A stretch of 64,000 nucleotides of DNA from Dorea_A amylophila (lineage in GTDB: Bacteria > Bacillota > Clostridia > Lachnospirales > Lachnospiraceae). How positions within the stretch are numbered: position 1 is the stretch's first letter; each line of letters begins with the position of its first letter. Under the pieces are notes generated by a model that was not told the DNA's origin, ran no database searches, and saw only the letters and a list, made by a program, of their open reading frames with translations. Positions 39,787 to 48,334 of this stretch are shown here, in pieces. The position numbers and the translations under genes are program-made. The DNA is taken from contig NZ_JAOQJW010000001.1 in the NCBI RefSeq assembly GCF_025567265.1, forward strand, positions 170,745 through 234,744. The letters run 5' to 3'.

Positions 39787-41070
39787 ATGCAAAAAGGAAG
39801 TGTTCTGGGCTATGATCTGAATGAAAAGAATTGTCAGATCAGTTATTATGATGAAAATAAAGAAGAACCGGAAACGATGGAAGCAGCAGTTGATAATTAT
39901 CAGATTCCTCTGATCCTTGGCTATTATAAAGAACGATGGGTATATGGACAGGAAGCAAAACGACTGAGAGAAGCGGGAGAGGGAGATATTGTCACTCATC
40001 TGTTCCGTAAAGCTGTAAAAAGAAAAAAAGTACGTGTAGGCGGGAAAATCCATGATGGCGTATGGCTTCTTGCAAAGTTCATTTCCATGACATTGAAGAA
40101 ATTCGAACAGATTGATTATATTACGTTTTCCGTTCCGTATACGAATGTTGATATGTCGAAGATGTTAAAGGGAATCGGAAAATATATCGGTGTACCGGGA
40201 GAATGTGTATTTGTACAGGATTATAAGGAAAGTTTCTGTCAGTATATGTTTTATCAGCCGAAAGAATTGTGGCAATATGAATCAGCATTGTTTTATTGTG
40301 ATGCGCAGGAAATCCGTGCATATATGCTGCGCCGCCTGAATACAGTAAGCACCAAGAGCAGGGATATGTTTGTGACAGTAGAAGAAGTCGCCAATGCGCA
40401 CATGAAAGAACTGGAAGCAATCTATCCTGTGTTGAATGTAGATAAAGCCAAAGATGCGGATGAGAGTTTTAAGTCTTTCATCCAGAATGTATTTGATAAA
40501 AAAGTGGTATCGTCTGTTTATCTGACAGGAGAGGGATTTGAGAATAACTGGTATCCGAATTCCCTGAAGGTACTGTGTAACGGACGGAGGGCTTTCCTTG
40601 GAAATAACTTATACAGTAAAGGTGCATGTTATTCATCCATGCGCTATGCAGATCCGTATGATGATGGTCCGATTTATCTGGATGGAACAAAGATGACAGA
40701 ACAGATCTGCCTGCGTATGAGAATTGGCGGACAGGAAGGATGGTATCCGATTGTTGCATGGGGAACACACTGGTATGAGGCAGACGGACAGTGGGAAGTG
40801 ATTTTGGAAGATACATCGGATATTGAGATCCATATAGAGACACTTGATGGAGAGGATCTTAAAGTTGAGACAGTGTCACTGGAAGAACTGCCGGAACGAA
40901 CAGATTATTCTTTGCGTCTTCAGATTGAAGTCATGTTTATGGATGAGCGTACCTGCAGGCTGCGTTTTAAAGATGTTGGTTTCGGAGAATTTTATCCGGC
41001 ATCAGATTTCCTTGTAGAAAAGGAATTACATTTAGGAGGTATCAATGGGCAGTTTAATTCTTTGTCATAA
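39787..41070 (+). CDS. DUF5716 family protein, actin/Hsp70-like fold
   Basis: 427 residues. Opens GSVLGYDLNEKNCQISYY, then LILGYYKERWVYGQEAKRL, as in the first phosphate-binding loop of actin/Hsp70-type ATPases, and later VYLTGEGFENNWYPNSLKVLCNGRRAFLGNNLYSKGACYSS, like the second ATP-binding loop of that fold. The C-terminal third is beta-rich (WEVILEDTSDIEIHIETLDGEDLK). It matches DUF5716, found next to DUF5717. The fold is inferred by eye; ATP binding is not shown. AGGAGG lies upstream and the next gene starts 26 bases inside it. Confidence 0.78.
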   Translation: MQKGSVLGYDLNEKNCQISYYDENKEEPETMEAAVDNYQIPLILGYYKERWVYGQEAKRLREAGEGDIVTHLFRKAVKRKKVRVGGKIHDGVWLLAKFISMTLKKFEQIDYITFSVPYTNVDMSKMLKGIGKYIGVPGECVFVQDYKESFCQYMFYQPKELWQYESALFYCDAQEIRAYMLRRLNTVSTKSRDMFVTVEEVANAHMKELEAIYPVLNVDKAKDADESFKSFIQNVFDKKVVSSVYLTGEGFENNWYPNSLKVLCNGRRAFLGNNLYSKGACYSSMRYADPYDDGPIYLDGTKMTEQICLRMRIGGQEGWYPIVAWGTHWYEADGQWEVILEDTSDIEIHIETLDGEDLKVETVSLEELPERTDYSLRLQIEVMFMDERTCRLRFKDVGFGEFYPASDFLVEKELHLGGINGQFNSLS

Positions 41071-41824
41071 AAAACGGGCCAAACGACCTTTTGAAATATC
41101 CAGAGTTCATATGCGGATTTACACGATAGAAGAATTGTGTTATTACATCTGTAATAATCTGTATCTGATCGATTATACGATCGTCAATGAACGATTGTGC
41201 CGGTGGGTCGGGGATGAACTGGAACTGCCGAAGCTGGCAGAGGAATTAAGAAGGCTTCTTCGGGAGAATGGATCGATGGAAGAATTTGTACTTACGATCC
41301 TGAAGGAATCTAATATCTATGCCGCGGCAGAAATTCATAAGATGCAGAGTGTTCTGGAACAACTGCAGTCACAGAGAGACGTAGAAAAAGAAAAATATAA
41401 GGCGGATACGCTTCAAAACAGTAAAGAATACGAATCAGCGATTTTAGTATATCAGTCCATCCTTAACAAAGACTGGGATGAATCGGTAGATAAAAAGTTT
41501 TACGGTCGTGTGTATGCAAGCATGGGATCTGCATATGGTCATCAGTTCCTGTATAAAGAAGCGGCAAAGGCTTATCAGGAAGCGTATAAGATATGTGAAC
41601 AGCCTGATATATTGAAGGCGTATCTTTATAGCTGTTATAAAGCTCTTCCGCATGATGAATACTTAAAAATGCTGTCGGGGAATCCAATCCTTCTGAGTCT
41701 GGACACTATTTTGCGTGATGAAATGGAAAAAACAAAGAAAAAGATAGGTGCGGATATTCCGGAAGAAAAGCTGAATGAATGGAAAAAGGAGTACCGCAGG
41801 ATTGACAAACACCGTGGAATATGA
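41045..41824 (+). CDS. TPR-containing partner of DUF5717/DUF5716
   Basis: 259 residues from ATG 41045 (AGGAGG 6 bases upstream), overlapping the DUF5716 gene by 26 bases. The N-terminal half (RIYTIEELCYYICNNLYLIDYTIVNERLCRWVGDEL) is helical; residues about 130-200 include TPR-like units (ESAILVYQSILNKDWDESVDKKFYGRVYASMGSAYGHQFLYKEAAKAYQEAYKI). Probably a scaffold in the same complex. Function unknown. A promoter for the next transporter lies over its stop codon. Confidence 0.75.
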   Translation: MGSLILCHKKRAKRPFEISRVHMRIYTIEELCYYICNNLYLIDYTIVNERLCRWVGDELELPKLAEELRRLLRENGSMEEFVLTILKESNIYAAAEIHKMQSVLEQLQSQRDVEKEKYKADTLQNSKEYESAILVYQSILNKDWDESVDKKFYGRVYASMGSAYGHQFLYKEAAKAYQEAYKICEQPDILKAYLYSCYKALPHDEYLKMLSGNPILLSLDTILRDEMEKTKKKIGADIPEEKLNEWKKEYRRIDKHRGI

Positions 41825-41830
41825 TAATAT
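41802..41830 (+). promoter_or_regulatory. Promoter of the amino-acid transporter operon
   Basis: TTGACA (41802-41807), 17-base spacer, TAATAT (41825-41830). It sits over the end of the previous gene, leaving a leader of about 95 bases that I could not assign to any riboswitch class. Confidence 0.72.
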
Positions 41831-41931
41831 ATCCAAAGATTTTAGTGTGGTAAAGTAATCAACTGCTAAACTAGTAAAAGAGCGTAGCGGCTGTTTGGCA
41901 CACGTAAAAGGAATACAGGAGGATATATGTT

Positions 41932-42789
41932 ATGAAAAAGAGATTAGTACTGCTCCTTGTTACGGCAATGGCAGCTACAACGGTATTGGCAGGCTGTGGA
42001 AGTAAAGATTCAGGTTCATCTGAAAGTGGAAAGAAATCGGCAAAAGAATCAAAAGTAGAAAATGATGATGACACATTGATCGTTGGGTTTGATGCTTCTT
42101 TCCCTCCGTATGGTTATAAAGATGATAGCGGAGAATATGTAGGATTCGATCTTGATCTTGCACAGGAAGTATGTGATAGAAATGATTGGAAACTGGTAAA
42201 ACAGCCGATAGACTGGGATTCTAAGGATGCGGAACTAAATTCGGAAACAATTGACTGTATCTGGAATGGATTCACTATGAATGGCCGTGAAGATGATTAT
42301 ACATGGTCAGATCCATATATTGACAACAAGCAGGTTGTGGTAGTCAGAAGTGATTCGGGTATTGATGACTTTTCGGGGCTGAAAGGAAAACATGTAGAAG
42401 TACAGACAGACTCTTCTGCACTTGCGGCTCTGGAAGGAGATCAGAAGGACCTGGCGGCAACCTTCGCAGATCTTAATCAGGTTGCAGAATACAATACAGC
42501 ATTCATGGATCTGGAATCCGGTGCATGTGATGCAATCGCTATGGACATCGGAGTTGCAAACTATCAGGTGAATTCAAGGAAAAATCTGGATGATTACAAG
42601 ATCCTAGACAAAGAAATTTCATCTGAACAGTATGCAGTCGGATTCAAAAAAGGAAACACAGAGCTGAAAGATAAAGTTCAGAAGACACTGGATGAGATGG
42701 CCGAAGACGGAACGGTTGATAAAATTGCAGAAAAATATGCAGATTACGGAGTTCCGGGAGCTCTTTGCATAGGAAAGAACAGCAAGTAA
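41932..42789 (+). CDS. Amino-acid ABC transporter substrate-binding lipoprotein
   Basis: 285 residues. Lipoprotein signal with the lipobox LAGC (MKKRLVLLLVTAMAATTVLAGC), then a Ser-rich linker and a solute-binding protein family 3 domain: FDASFPPYGYKDDSGEYVGFDLDLAQEVCD, WNGFTMNGREDDYTWSDPYI, VQTDSSALAALEG and MDIGVANYQV. Captures a polar amino acid at the membrane surface for the permease and ATPase that follow. The ligand cannot be fixed from sequence alone. Confidence 0.9.
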   Translation: MKKRLVLLLVTAMAATTVLAGCGSKDSGSSESGKKSAKESKVENDDDTLIVGFDASFPPYGYKDDSGEYVGFDLDLAQEVCDRNDWKLVKQPIDWDSKDAELNSETIDCIWNGFTMNGREDDYTWSDPYIDNKQVVVVRSDSGIDDFSGLKGKHVEVQTDSSALAALEGDQKDLAATFADLNQVAEYNTAFMDLESGACDAIAMDIGVANYQVNSRKNLDDYKILDKEISSEQYAVGFKKGNTELKDKVQKTLDEMAEDGTVDKIAEKYADYGVPGALCIGKNSK

Positions 42790-42793
42790 AATG

Positions 42794-42828
42794 AAGGGGC
42801 CAACCCCGGAGGGGATTGGTCCCTTTTG
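42794..42828 (+). terminator. Partial terminator between binding protein and permease
   Basis: AAGGGGCCAACCCC (42794-42807) pairs with GGGGATTGGTCCCTT (42811-42825) with one bulge and one G-T pair, then TT. The short T-run suggests partial termination, which would raise binding protein over permease. The permease follows within the same operon. Confidence 0.65.
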
Positions 42829-42877
42829 GCTCGCCATTCATTCGGAAGAAGCGTGAAAAAACTGGAGGACATTATAG

Positions 42878-43528
42878 ATGGAGATAGGAACACTGATAAG
42901 AGAACTTGGCGGAGGAATGTGGATCTCGGCAGAGATATTTATTCTGACATTACTTTTTTCACTGCCGCTTGGACTGGTGGTTGCATTCGGGAGAATGTCG
43001 AAGATTGCACCGGTCAGATGGATATCAAAATTATACATATCGATTATGAGAGGAACCCCGCTGATGCTTCAGTTGATGGTAGTGTATTTCGGACCATATT
43101 ATCTGTTTGGAATGCGCATTTCCACAGGATACCGTATGACTGCGGTGCTGATCGGTTTTGCAATTAATTATGCGGCATATTTTGCTGAGATATACAGAGG
43201 CGGGATTGAGGCAATTCCGGTAGGACAGTATGAAGCGGCAAAGGTACTGGGATATTCCAAAAGCCAGACATTTTTCCGGATCGTATTTCCTCAGGTATGT
43301 AAGCATATTCTGCCGGCAGTGACCAATGAGATCATCACGCTGGTAAAGGACACTTCACTGGCATTTGTGCTGGCTGTAACGGAGATGTTTACAATGGCAA
43401 AACAGATTGCGGCGGCACAGACTTCCATGGTTCCGTATATTGCAGCAGGTATCTTCTATTATGTATTTAATTTGCTTGTTGCGATGATTATGGAAAAGAT
43501 TGAAGAAAAGTTGAATTATTACCACTAG
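42878..43528 (+). CDS. Amino-acid ABC transporter permease (HisM/GlnP type)
   Basis: 216 residues, about five membrane helices. LLFSLPLGLVVAFGRMSKIAP opens the HEQRo-type permease; the coupling loop is EAAKVLGYSKSQTFFRIVFPQV and the transporter signature region is YAAYFAEIYRGGIEAIPVGQYEA. It forms a homodimeric channel for the ligand delivered by the lipoprotein at 41932. GGAGG is upstream. Confidence 0.93.
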   Translation: MEIGTLIRELGGGMWISAEIFILTLLFSLPLGLVVAFGRMSKIAPVRWISKLYISIMRGTPLMLQLMVVYFGPYYLFGMRISTGYRMTAVLIGFAINYAAYFAEIYRGGIEAIPVGQYEAAKVLGYSKSQTFFRIVFPQVCKHILPAVTNEIITLVKDTSLAFVLAVTEMFTMAKQIAAAQTSMVPYIAAGIFYYVFNLLVAMIMEKIEEKLNYYH

Positions 43529-43540
43529 GAGGAATAGATC

Positions 43541-44224
43541 ATGAGTCTGCTTGAAATGAAAAATATCAAAAAAAGTTTTAACGGGGTCGAAGTTCTGAAA
43601 GACATTTCTCTGAAGGTGGAAAAGGGAGAAGTCCTTGGTATCATCGGTCCTTCCGGCTCGGGAAAATCAACCCTTCTTCGATGTGCAACGGGGCTTGAGA
43701 CTGCGGATGCAGGGGAAATCCATTATTCCGGAACCTTTGGACTGGTGTTTCAGAATTTTAATTTGTTTCCGCATTATTCGGTGATGAAGAATATCACTGA
43801 TGCACCGCTGAAAGTGCAGAAGAGAAAGAAAGAAGAAGTCTATAAAGAAGCGAGAGAACTTTTGAAGAAGATGGGACTTGCCGACAAGGAAGATGCATAT
43901 CCTTGTCAGTTGTCGGGAGGACAGCAGCAGCGTGTATCAATCGCGAGAGCACTTGCACTGCATCCGGATATTCTGTTTTTTGATGAGCCGACGTCCGCGC
44001 TGGATCCGGAACTGACTGCAGAGATCTTGAAAGTTATCAGGGAACTTGCGATGGAGCATATGACGATGGTGATTGTTACGCATGAGATGAATTTTGCGAG
44101 AAACGTATCGGATCATGTAATCTTCATGGATGGAGGTGTGATCGCAGTAGAAGGAACTCCGGAAGAAGTGTTCGATTCATCTAATGAAAGAATGAAAGAA
44201 TTTCTCGGAAAATTCAATGATTAA
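43541..44224 (+). CDS. Amino-acid ABC transporter ATPase (GlnQ type)
   Basis: 227 residues, somewhat shorter than the usual 240. Walker A GPSGSGKST, Q-loop FQNFNLFPH, signature LSGGQQQRVSIARAL, Walker B ILFFDEPTSALDPE, and the switch His in VTHEMNFA. Powers the permease encoded 12 bases upstream. The spacing between Walker A and the Q-loop (ETADAGEIHYSGTFG) is shorter than in most GlnQ proteins. Confidence 0.94.
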   Translation: MSLLEMKNIKKSFNGVEVLKDISLKVEKGEVLGIIGPSGSGKSTLLRCATGLETADAGEIHYSGTFGLVFQNFNLFPHYSVMKNITDAPLKVQKRKKEEVYKEARELLKKMGLADKEDAYPCQLSGGQQQRVSIARALALHPDILFFDEPTSALDPELTAEILKVIRELAMEHMTMVIVTHEMNFARNVSDHVIFMDGGVIAVEGTPEEVFDSSNERMKEFLGKFND

Positions 44225-44303
44225 CCGCGGGAAAACTAATGAATAGAGCGGGTTTATAAGCTGTGCTTATCAAATGACGCGTTATAAATAATGTATCAGC
44301 AGG

Positions 44304-44353
44304 AATACAAGGTAGATGGAAATATTGCTTTTCCGTTTGCCTTGTATTATACT
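44304..44353 (+). promoter_or_regulatory. purF promoter with an overlapping inverted repeat
   Basis: TTGCTT (44325-44330), 17-base spacer, TATACT (44348-44353). AATACAAGG (44304-44312) and its reverse complement CCTTGTATT (44340-44348) bracket the -35 box, with a nested GGAAA/TTTCC. It could be an operator; no known PurR-box or purine riboswitch was recognised. Confidence 0.65.
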
Positions 44354-44423
44354 GATATAGCAAAATGCTTTTTAAAGACAGTTTTGACAAATGAAAAATT
44401 TGAAAAGAATGGAGTCTGCATTT

Positions 44424-45851
44424 ATGAGTGAATTTGAAAAAGTAACAACAGGACTGGGTGAAGAATGCGGTGTGTTTGGAGCCTATGATATGGATGGCGG
44501 AGATGTTGCACCATCCGTTTATTATGGACTTTTTGCATTGCAGCACAGAGGACAGGAAAGCTGTGGTATTGCGGTAACGGATACATATGGAGAAAGAAAA
44601 GTACATTCCAAGAAAGGACTTGGACTGGTAAATGAAGTGTTCGATGAAGAGTCTTTACAGGAATTGAAGGGAAATCTTGGTGTCGGACATGTAAGATATT
44701 CGACAGCAGGTGCTTCCAGAGCTGAGAATGCGATGCCGTTGGTTATCAATTATGTGAAAGGGATCCTTGCAATTGCACATAACGGCAATCTGACAAATGC
44801 CATTGAACTTCGCCATGAACTGGAGTACACAGGCGCTATTTTCCAGACAACGATTGACTCGGAGGTGATCGCATATCATATCGCCAGAGAACGTCTGAAT
44901 GTAGAGAAGGCAGAAGATGCGGTAAAAAATGCGATGAAGAAGATACAGGGAGCGTATGCACTGGTTGTCAGTTCGCCGAGAAAGATGATCGGTGCCAGAG
45001 ATCCGTTTGGATTGAAGCCTCTTTGTATTGGAAAAAGAGATAATACTTATTTCCTGGCTTCGGAGAGCTGTGCGATTGCTGCCGTCGGAGGAGAATTTGT
45101 AAGAGACGTAGAGCCTGGAGAGATTGTAAGTTTTACAAAACATGGAATGAAATCAGATAAAACTATGGCAATCGATCCAAAAAAGCAGGCAAGATGTATT
45201 TTTGAATATATATATTTCGCAAGAATGGACAGCGTGATCGATGATGTGAATGTATATCATGCGAGAATTGTTGCAGGGAAAGCTCTGGCAGAATCTTATC
45301 CGGTTGATGCGGATCTGGTTGTCGGAGTACCGGATTCCGGGCTGGTTGCGGCGAAAGGATATTCGGAACAGTCGGGAATTCCGTATGGCATGGCATTCCA
45401 CAAGAACAGTTATGTCGGAAGAACATTTATCAAGCCAAAACAGAGTCAGCGGGAAAGCAGTGTGAAGATCAAGCTGAACGTGATCGAAGAGGTTGTAAAG
45501 GGAAAACGTATTGTTATGGTAGATGATTCTATTGTACGAGGAACAACCTGTGCGAACATTATCAAGATGCTCAAAAAGGCCGGAGCGAAAGAGGTACATG
45601 TAAGGATCAGTTCACCACCGTTCCTGCATCCATGTTATTTCGGAACAGATGTGCCTTCGAATGAACAACTGATCGCACATTCCCATACAACAGAGCAGAT
45701 CCGTGAGATGATCGGGGCAGATTCGCTTGGCTATATGGAAGTTGATAAATTAAAAAACATGGTCGGTGATCTGGCATATTGTGACGCATGCTTCACCGGT
45801 AATTATCCGATGGAAGTACCTGGAAGAGATGTTTCGCTGGCATTTGAATAG
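44424..45851 (+). CDS. purF: Amidophosphoribosyltransferase
   Basis: 475 residues from ATG 44424 (GGAG 9 bases upstream); an earlier ATG at 44391 lacks a ribosome site. First committed step of purine synthesis: PRPP and glutamine to phosphoribosylamine. A short propeptide is cut before the catalytic Cys15 (EE-CGVFGAYD). Glutaminase motifs VRYSTAG, HNGNLTNA; PRPP loop IVMVDDSIVRGTT. The cysteines in the last section, including CDACFTG, match the iron-sulfur type seen in Bacillus subtilis PurF. The gene ends 51 bases before purB. Confidence 0.96.
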   Translation: MSEFEKVTTGLGEECGVFGAYDMDGGDVAPSVYYGLFALQHRGQESCGIAVTDTYGERKVHSKKGLGLVNEVFDEESLQELKGNLGVGHVRYSTAGASRAENAMPLVINYVKGILAIAHNGNLTNAIELRHELEYTGAIFQTTIDSEVIAYHIARERLNVEKAEDAVKNAMKKIQGAYALVVSSPRKMIGARDPFGLKPLCIGKRDNTYFLASESCAIAAVGGEFVRDVEPGEIVSFTKHGMKSDKTMAIDPKKQARCIFEYIYFARMDSVIDDVNVYHARIVAGKALAESYPVDADLVVGVPDSGLVAAKGYSEQSGIPYGMAFHKNSYVGRTFIKPKQSQRESSVKIKLNVIEEVVKGKRIVMVDDSIVRGTTCANIIKMLKKAGAKEVHVRISSPPFLHPCYFGTDVPSNEQLIAHSHTTEQIREMIGADSLGYMEVDKLKNMVGDLAYCDACFTGNYPMEVPGRDVSLAFE

Positions 45852-45902
45852 AAAACAGGTTAAAATAGTCGGGTGGAAGAATTGACGAAGGAGATTATTA
45901 GT

Positions 45903-47336
45903 ATGAGTAATGACAGATATACAAGTCCACTTTCAGAAAGATATGCAAGCAAAGAGATGCAGTATATTTTCTCGCCGGATAAGAAGTTCCGTACATGGAG
46001 AAAACTCTGGATCGCACTTGCTGAAACGGAAAAAGAACTGGGACTGGATATTACAGAAGAACAGATTGAAGAATTAAAAGCACATGCAGATGATATCAAT
46101 TATGATGTGGCAAAAGAAAGAGAAAAGGTAGTCCGTCATGATGTTATGTCTCATGTGTATGCATATGGAAAACAGTGTCCGAATGCAAAAGGAATCATTC
46201 ATCTTGGTGCGACTTCTTGCTATGTAGGCGATAATACAGATATCATTCTGATGTCGGAAGCGTTGGAGATTGTCAGAAAGAAACTGATCAATGTGATTGC
46301 CGAACTCGCAAAGTTTGCGGATGCACATAAGAGTCTTCCGACACTTGCATTTACACATTTCCAGCCTGCACAGCCTACAACAGTAGGTAAGAGAGCAACA
46401 CTCTGGATGCAGGAATTCATGATGGATCTGGAAGATCTGGAATATGTAAAAGGAAGTTTAAAGCTTCTCGGATCAAAAGGAACGACCGGAACACAGGCAA
46501 GCTTTCTGGAACTCTTTGACGGAGATCAGGAGACAATTGATAAGATCGATCCGATGATCGCCAAAAAGATGGGATTTGAGACATGTTATCCGGTATCAGG
46601 TCAGACCTATTCACGTAAGGTAGATACCAGAGTGGTAAATGTACTTGCAGGTATTGCAGCAAGCGCACACAAGATGTCCAATGACATCCGTCTCCTTCAG
46701 CATCTGAAAGAGATTGAAGAACCATTTGAAAAGAGTCAGATCGGATCTTCGGCAATGGCATATAAGAGAAACCCTATGAGAAGTGAAAGAATTGCTTCAC
46801 TTTCTAGATATGTGATGGTAGATGCCATGAATCCGGCAATCACATCTGCAACACAATGGTTTGAGAGAACGCTTGACGATTCTGCTAACAAACGTCTCAG
46901 TGTCCCGGAAGGATTTCTGGCAATTGATGGTATCCTGGATCTGTGTCTGAATGTTGTAGACGGACTGGTAGTATACCCGAAAGTTATCGAAAAGAGACTG
47001 ATGTCAGAACTTCCGTTCATGGCAACAGAAAATATCATGATGGATGCTGTAAAAGCAGGTGGAGACAGACAGGAACTTCATGAGAGAATCCGTGAGCTGT
47101 CTATGGAAGCCGGACGCAATGTCAAAGAAAAAGGATTAGACAACAACCTTCTTGAACTGATCGCTGCAGATCCTGCATTCAATCTTTCGCTGGAAGAACT
47201 GCAGAAGACGATGGATCCTGCAAAATATGTGGGACGTGCGCCGATTCAGGTTGATGTATATCTGAAGAACGTCGTGAATCCTGTGCTGGAAGCAAATAAG
47301 GATATTCTTGGAGTAACAGCAGAGATCAATGTATAA
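45903..47336 (+). CDS. purB: Adenylosuccinate lyase
   Basis: 477 residues from ATG 45903 with AAGGAG upstream. It makes AICAR from SAICAR and AMP from adenylosuccinate. The fumarase/aspartase-family signature is SSAMAYKRNPMRSE, with TSCYVGDNTD and THFQPAQPTT containing the conserved active-site His and substrate-binding residues. The 475-residue length is that of the longer, mammalian-like PurB subfamily. Shares the purF operon. Confidence 0.95.
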   Translation: MSNDRYTSPLSERYASKEMQYIFSPDKKFRTWRKLWIALAETEKELGLDITEEQIEELKAHADDINYDVAKEREKVVRHDVMSHVYAYGKQCPNAKGIIHLGATSCYVGDNTDIILMSEALEIVRKKLINVIAELAKFADAHKSLPTLAFTHFQPAQPTTVGKRATLWMQEFMMDLEDLEYVKGSLKLLGSKGTTGTQASFLELFDGDQETIDKIDPMIAKKMGFETCYPVSGQTYSRKVDTRVVNVLAGIAASAHKMSNDIRLLQHLKEIEEPFEKSQIGSSAMAYKRNPMRSERIASLSRYVMVDAMNPAITSATQWFERTLDDSANKRLSVPEGFLAIDGILDLCLNVVDGLVVYPKVIEKRLMSELPFMATENIMMDAVKAGGDRQELHERIRELSMEAGRNVKEKGLDNNLLELIAADPAFNLSLEELQKTMDPAKYVGRAPIQVDVYLKNVVNPVLEANKDILGVTAEINV

Positions 47337-47360
47337 GATTCTGTAACAAATAAAAACATG

Positions 47361-47410
47361 AAAAAGAAAGTGGAGTTTCAGTGAGCAATGGAACATCACT
47401 TTCTTTTCTT
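47361..47410 (+). terminator. Terminator after purB
   Basis: AAGAAAGTG (47364-47372) pairs with CACTTTCTT (47397-47405) across a 24-base loop, with flanking A and T runs. A GTG at 47381 lies inside its loop and is not a real start. Confidence 0.65.
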
Positions 47411-47467
47411 GTATATATGATTTATAATAAATCCATATGGAAGTATAAGGGGGAAGAAAGCGGATAT

Positions 47468-48334
47468 ATGGAAAAGGCTATGGAAAAGATTAAGAATATG
47501 AAGAATGGTACAGCGTCAGAAAAACAATACCGGGTCAGAAGGTGCAGATATACGGATCTGGCAATGGTACTTGTGATCGCAGTTTCCATACAGTGTTTCA
47601 CGAGGCTGGAATATGCAGGGGAAAGATATATTCAAAGCCGGAACGGGTATAAGATAGCCGGCGGCATAATGGAAGGCTGCGGACGGAAAAATGTAAAAGG
47701 ATATGTGGAAATAAAAGCATCGTGTGTTTCGAATGCGAAGAATATAATCGAAAATTTGTGCGCTCAGGTAGCGGCACCGAATCGAACAATTATGAATGTG
47801 ACCACATCAACAGCTGATGCCGGAAAAGATGACAGCCGAATTACAAAGCTGCCTGCTGCAGAAGAGATGAACACGTCTGCTTCGGAAGATGGAACTGAGA
47901 TTTTGAAAGCTGAAAAGAATGCGGACGCTGCACTTGTTGCGGCAGATACAACAACTGCGGAAGCAGCGGTTGAGAGCGCTGAAGAGGACAAGAGCAGCAC
48001 AGAAGAACAGCAGAGTGGTATGCTGAATCTTGATGGATTTATCATAGGAGAAAATGGCATGATCGAACGTTGTGAGAACCCGTCTCTGGCTGCCGAGGAT
48101 GGAATTATTATATTGCCGTCAGACGACAGATGTAAGGGAATCGGAGCAGAAGCATTAACTGGAATTACGGGAGTGGAAGAAATCTATATTCCGGCCAATA
48201 TTACATGGATTGAACCCGGAGCCCTGGAAAAACTGGAAAATCTTATGTATATAGAGGTTGCACCGGACAATCCGGCATATCAAAGCATAGATGGAGTTCT
48301 TTACAGCAAAAAGGAGCAGAAAGAAAAGGCATGA
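47468..48334 (+). CDS. Membrane-anchored protein with leucine-rich repeat (BspA-like) end
   Basis: 288 residues from ATG 47468, the first start with any ribosome-site signal. After a basic head, one membrane helix (LAMVLVIAVSIQCFTRLEY) puts the remainder outside. A long Ala/Glu/Thr/Ser-rich linker (about 120-215) leads to one BspA-type LRR_5 unit (GIGAEALTGITGVEEIYIPANITWIEPGALEKLENLMYIEVAPDNPAYQSIDGVLYSK). Such units usually mediate surface binding. Its stop overlaps the GNAT-ThrE start (ATGA), so the two are coupled, although the functional link is unclear. Confidence 0.65.
   Translation: MEKAMEKIKNMKNGTASEKQYRVRRCRYTDLAMVLVIAVSIQCFTRLEYAGERYIQSRNGYKIAGGIMEGCGRKNVKGYVEIKASCVSNAKNIIENLCAQVAAPNRTIMNVTTSTADAGKDDSRITKLPAAEEMNTSASEDGTEILKAEKNADAALVAADTTTAEAAVESAEEDKSSTEEQQSGMLNLDGFIIGENGMIERCENPSLAAEDGIIILPSDDRCKGIGAEALTGITGVEEIYIPANITWIEPGALEKLENLMYIEVAPDNPAYQSIDGVLYSKKEQKEKA

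Noticed and set aside
41837..41931. Leader of the amino-acid transporter as a riboswitch
   Set aside because: About 95 bases, with no glycine, lysine, T-box or SAM consensus features that I could find.
42826..43167. Forward frame overlapping the permease start
   Set aside because: Out of frame with the permease, which has five clear membrane helices and motifs; this frame has none.
47381..47467. Extended start for the LRR protein
   Set aside because: The GTG lies inside the purB terminator loop and would put a second hydrophobic stretch before the real anchor; ATG 47468 is preferred.
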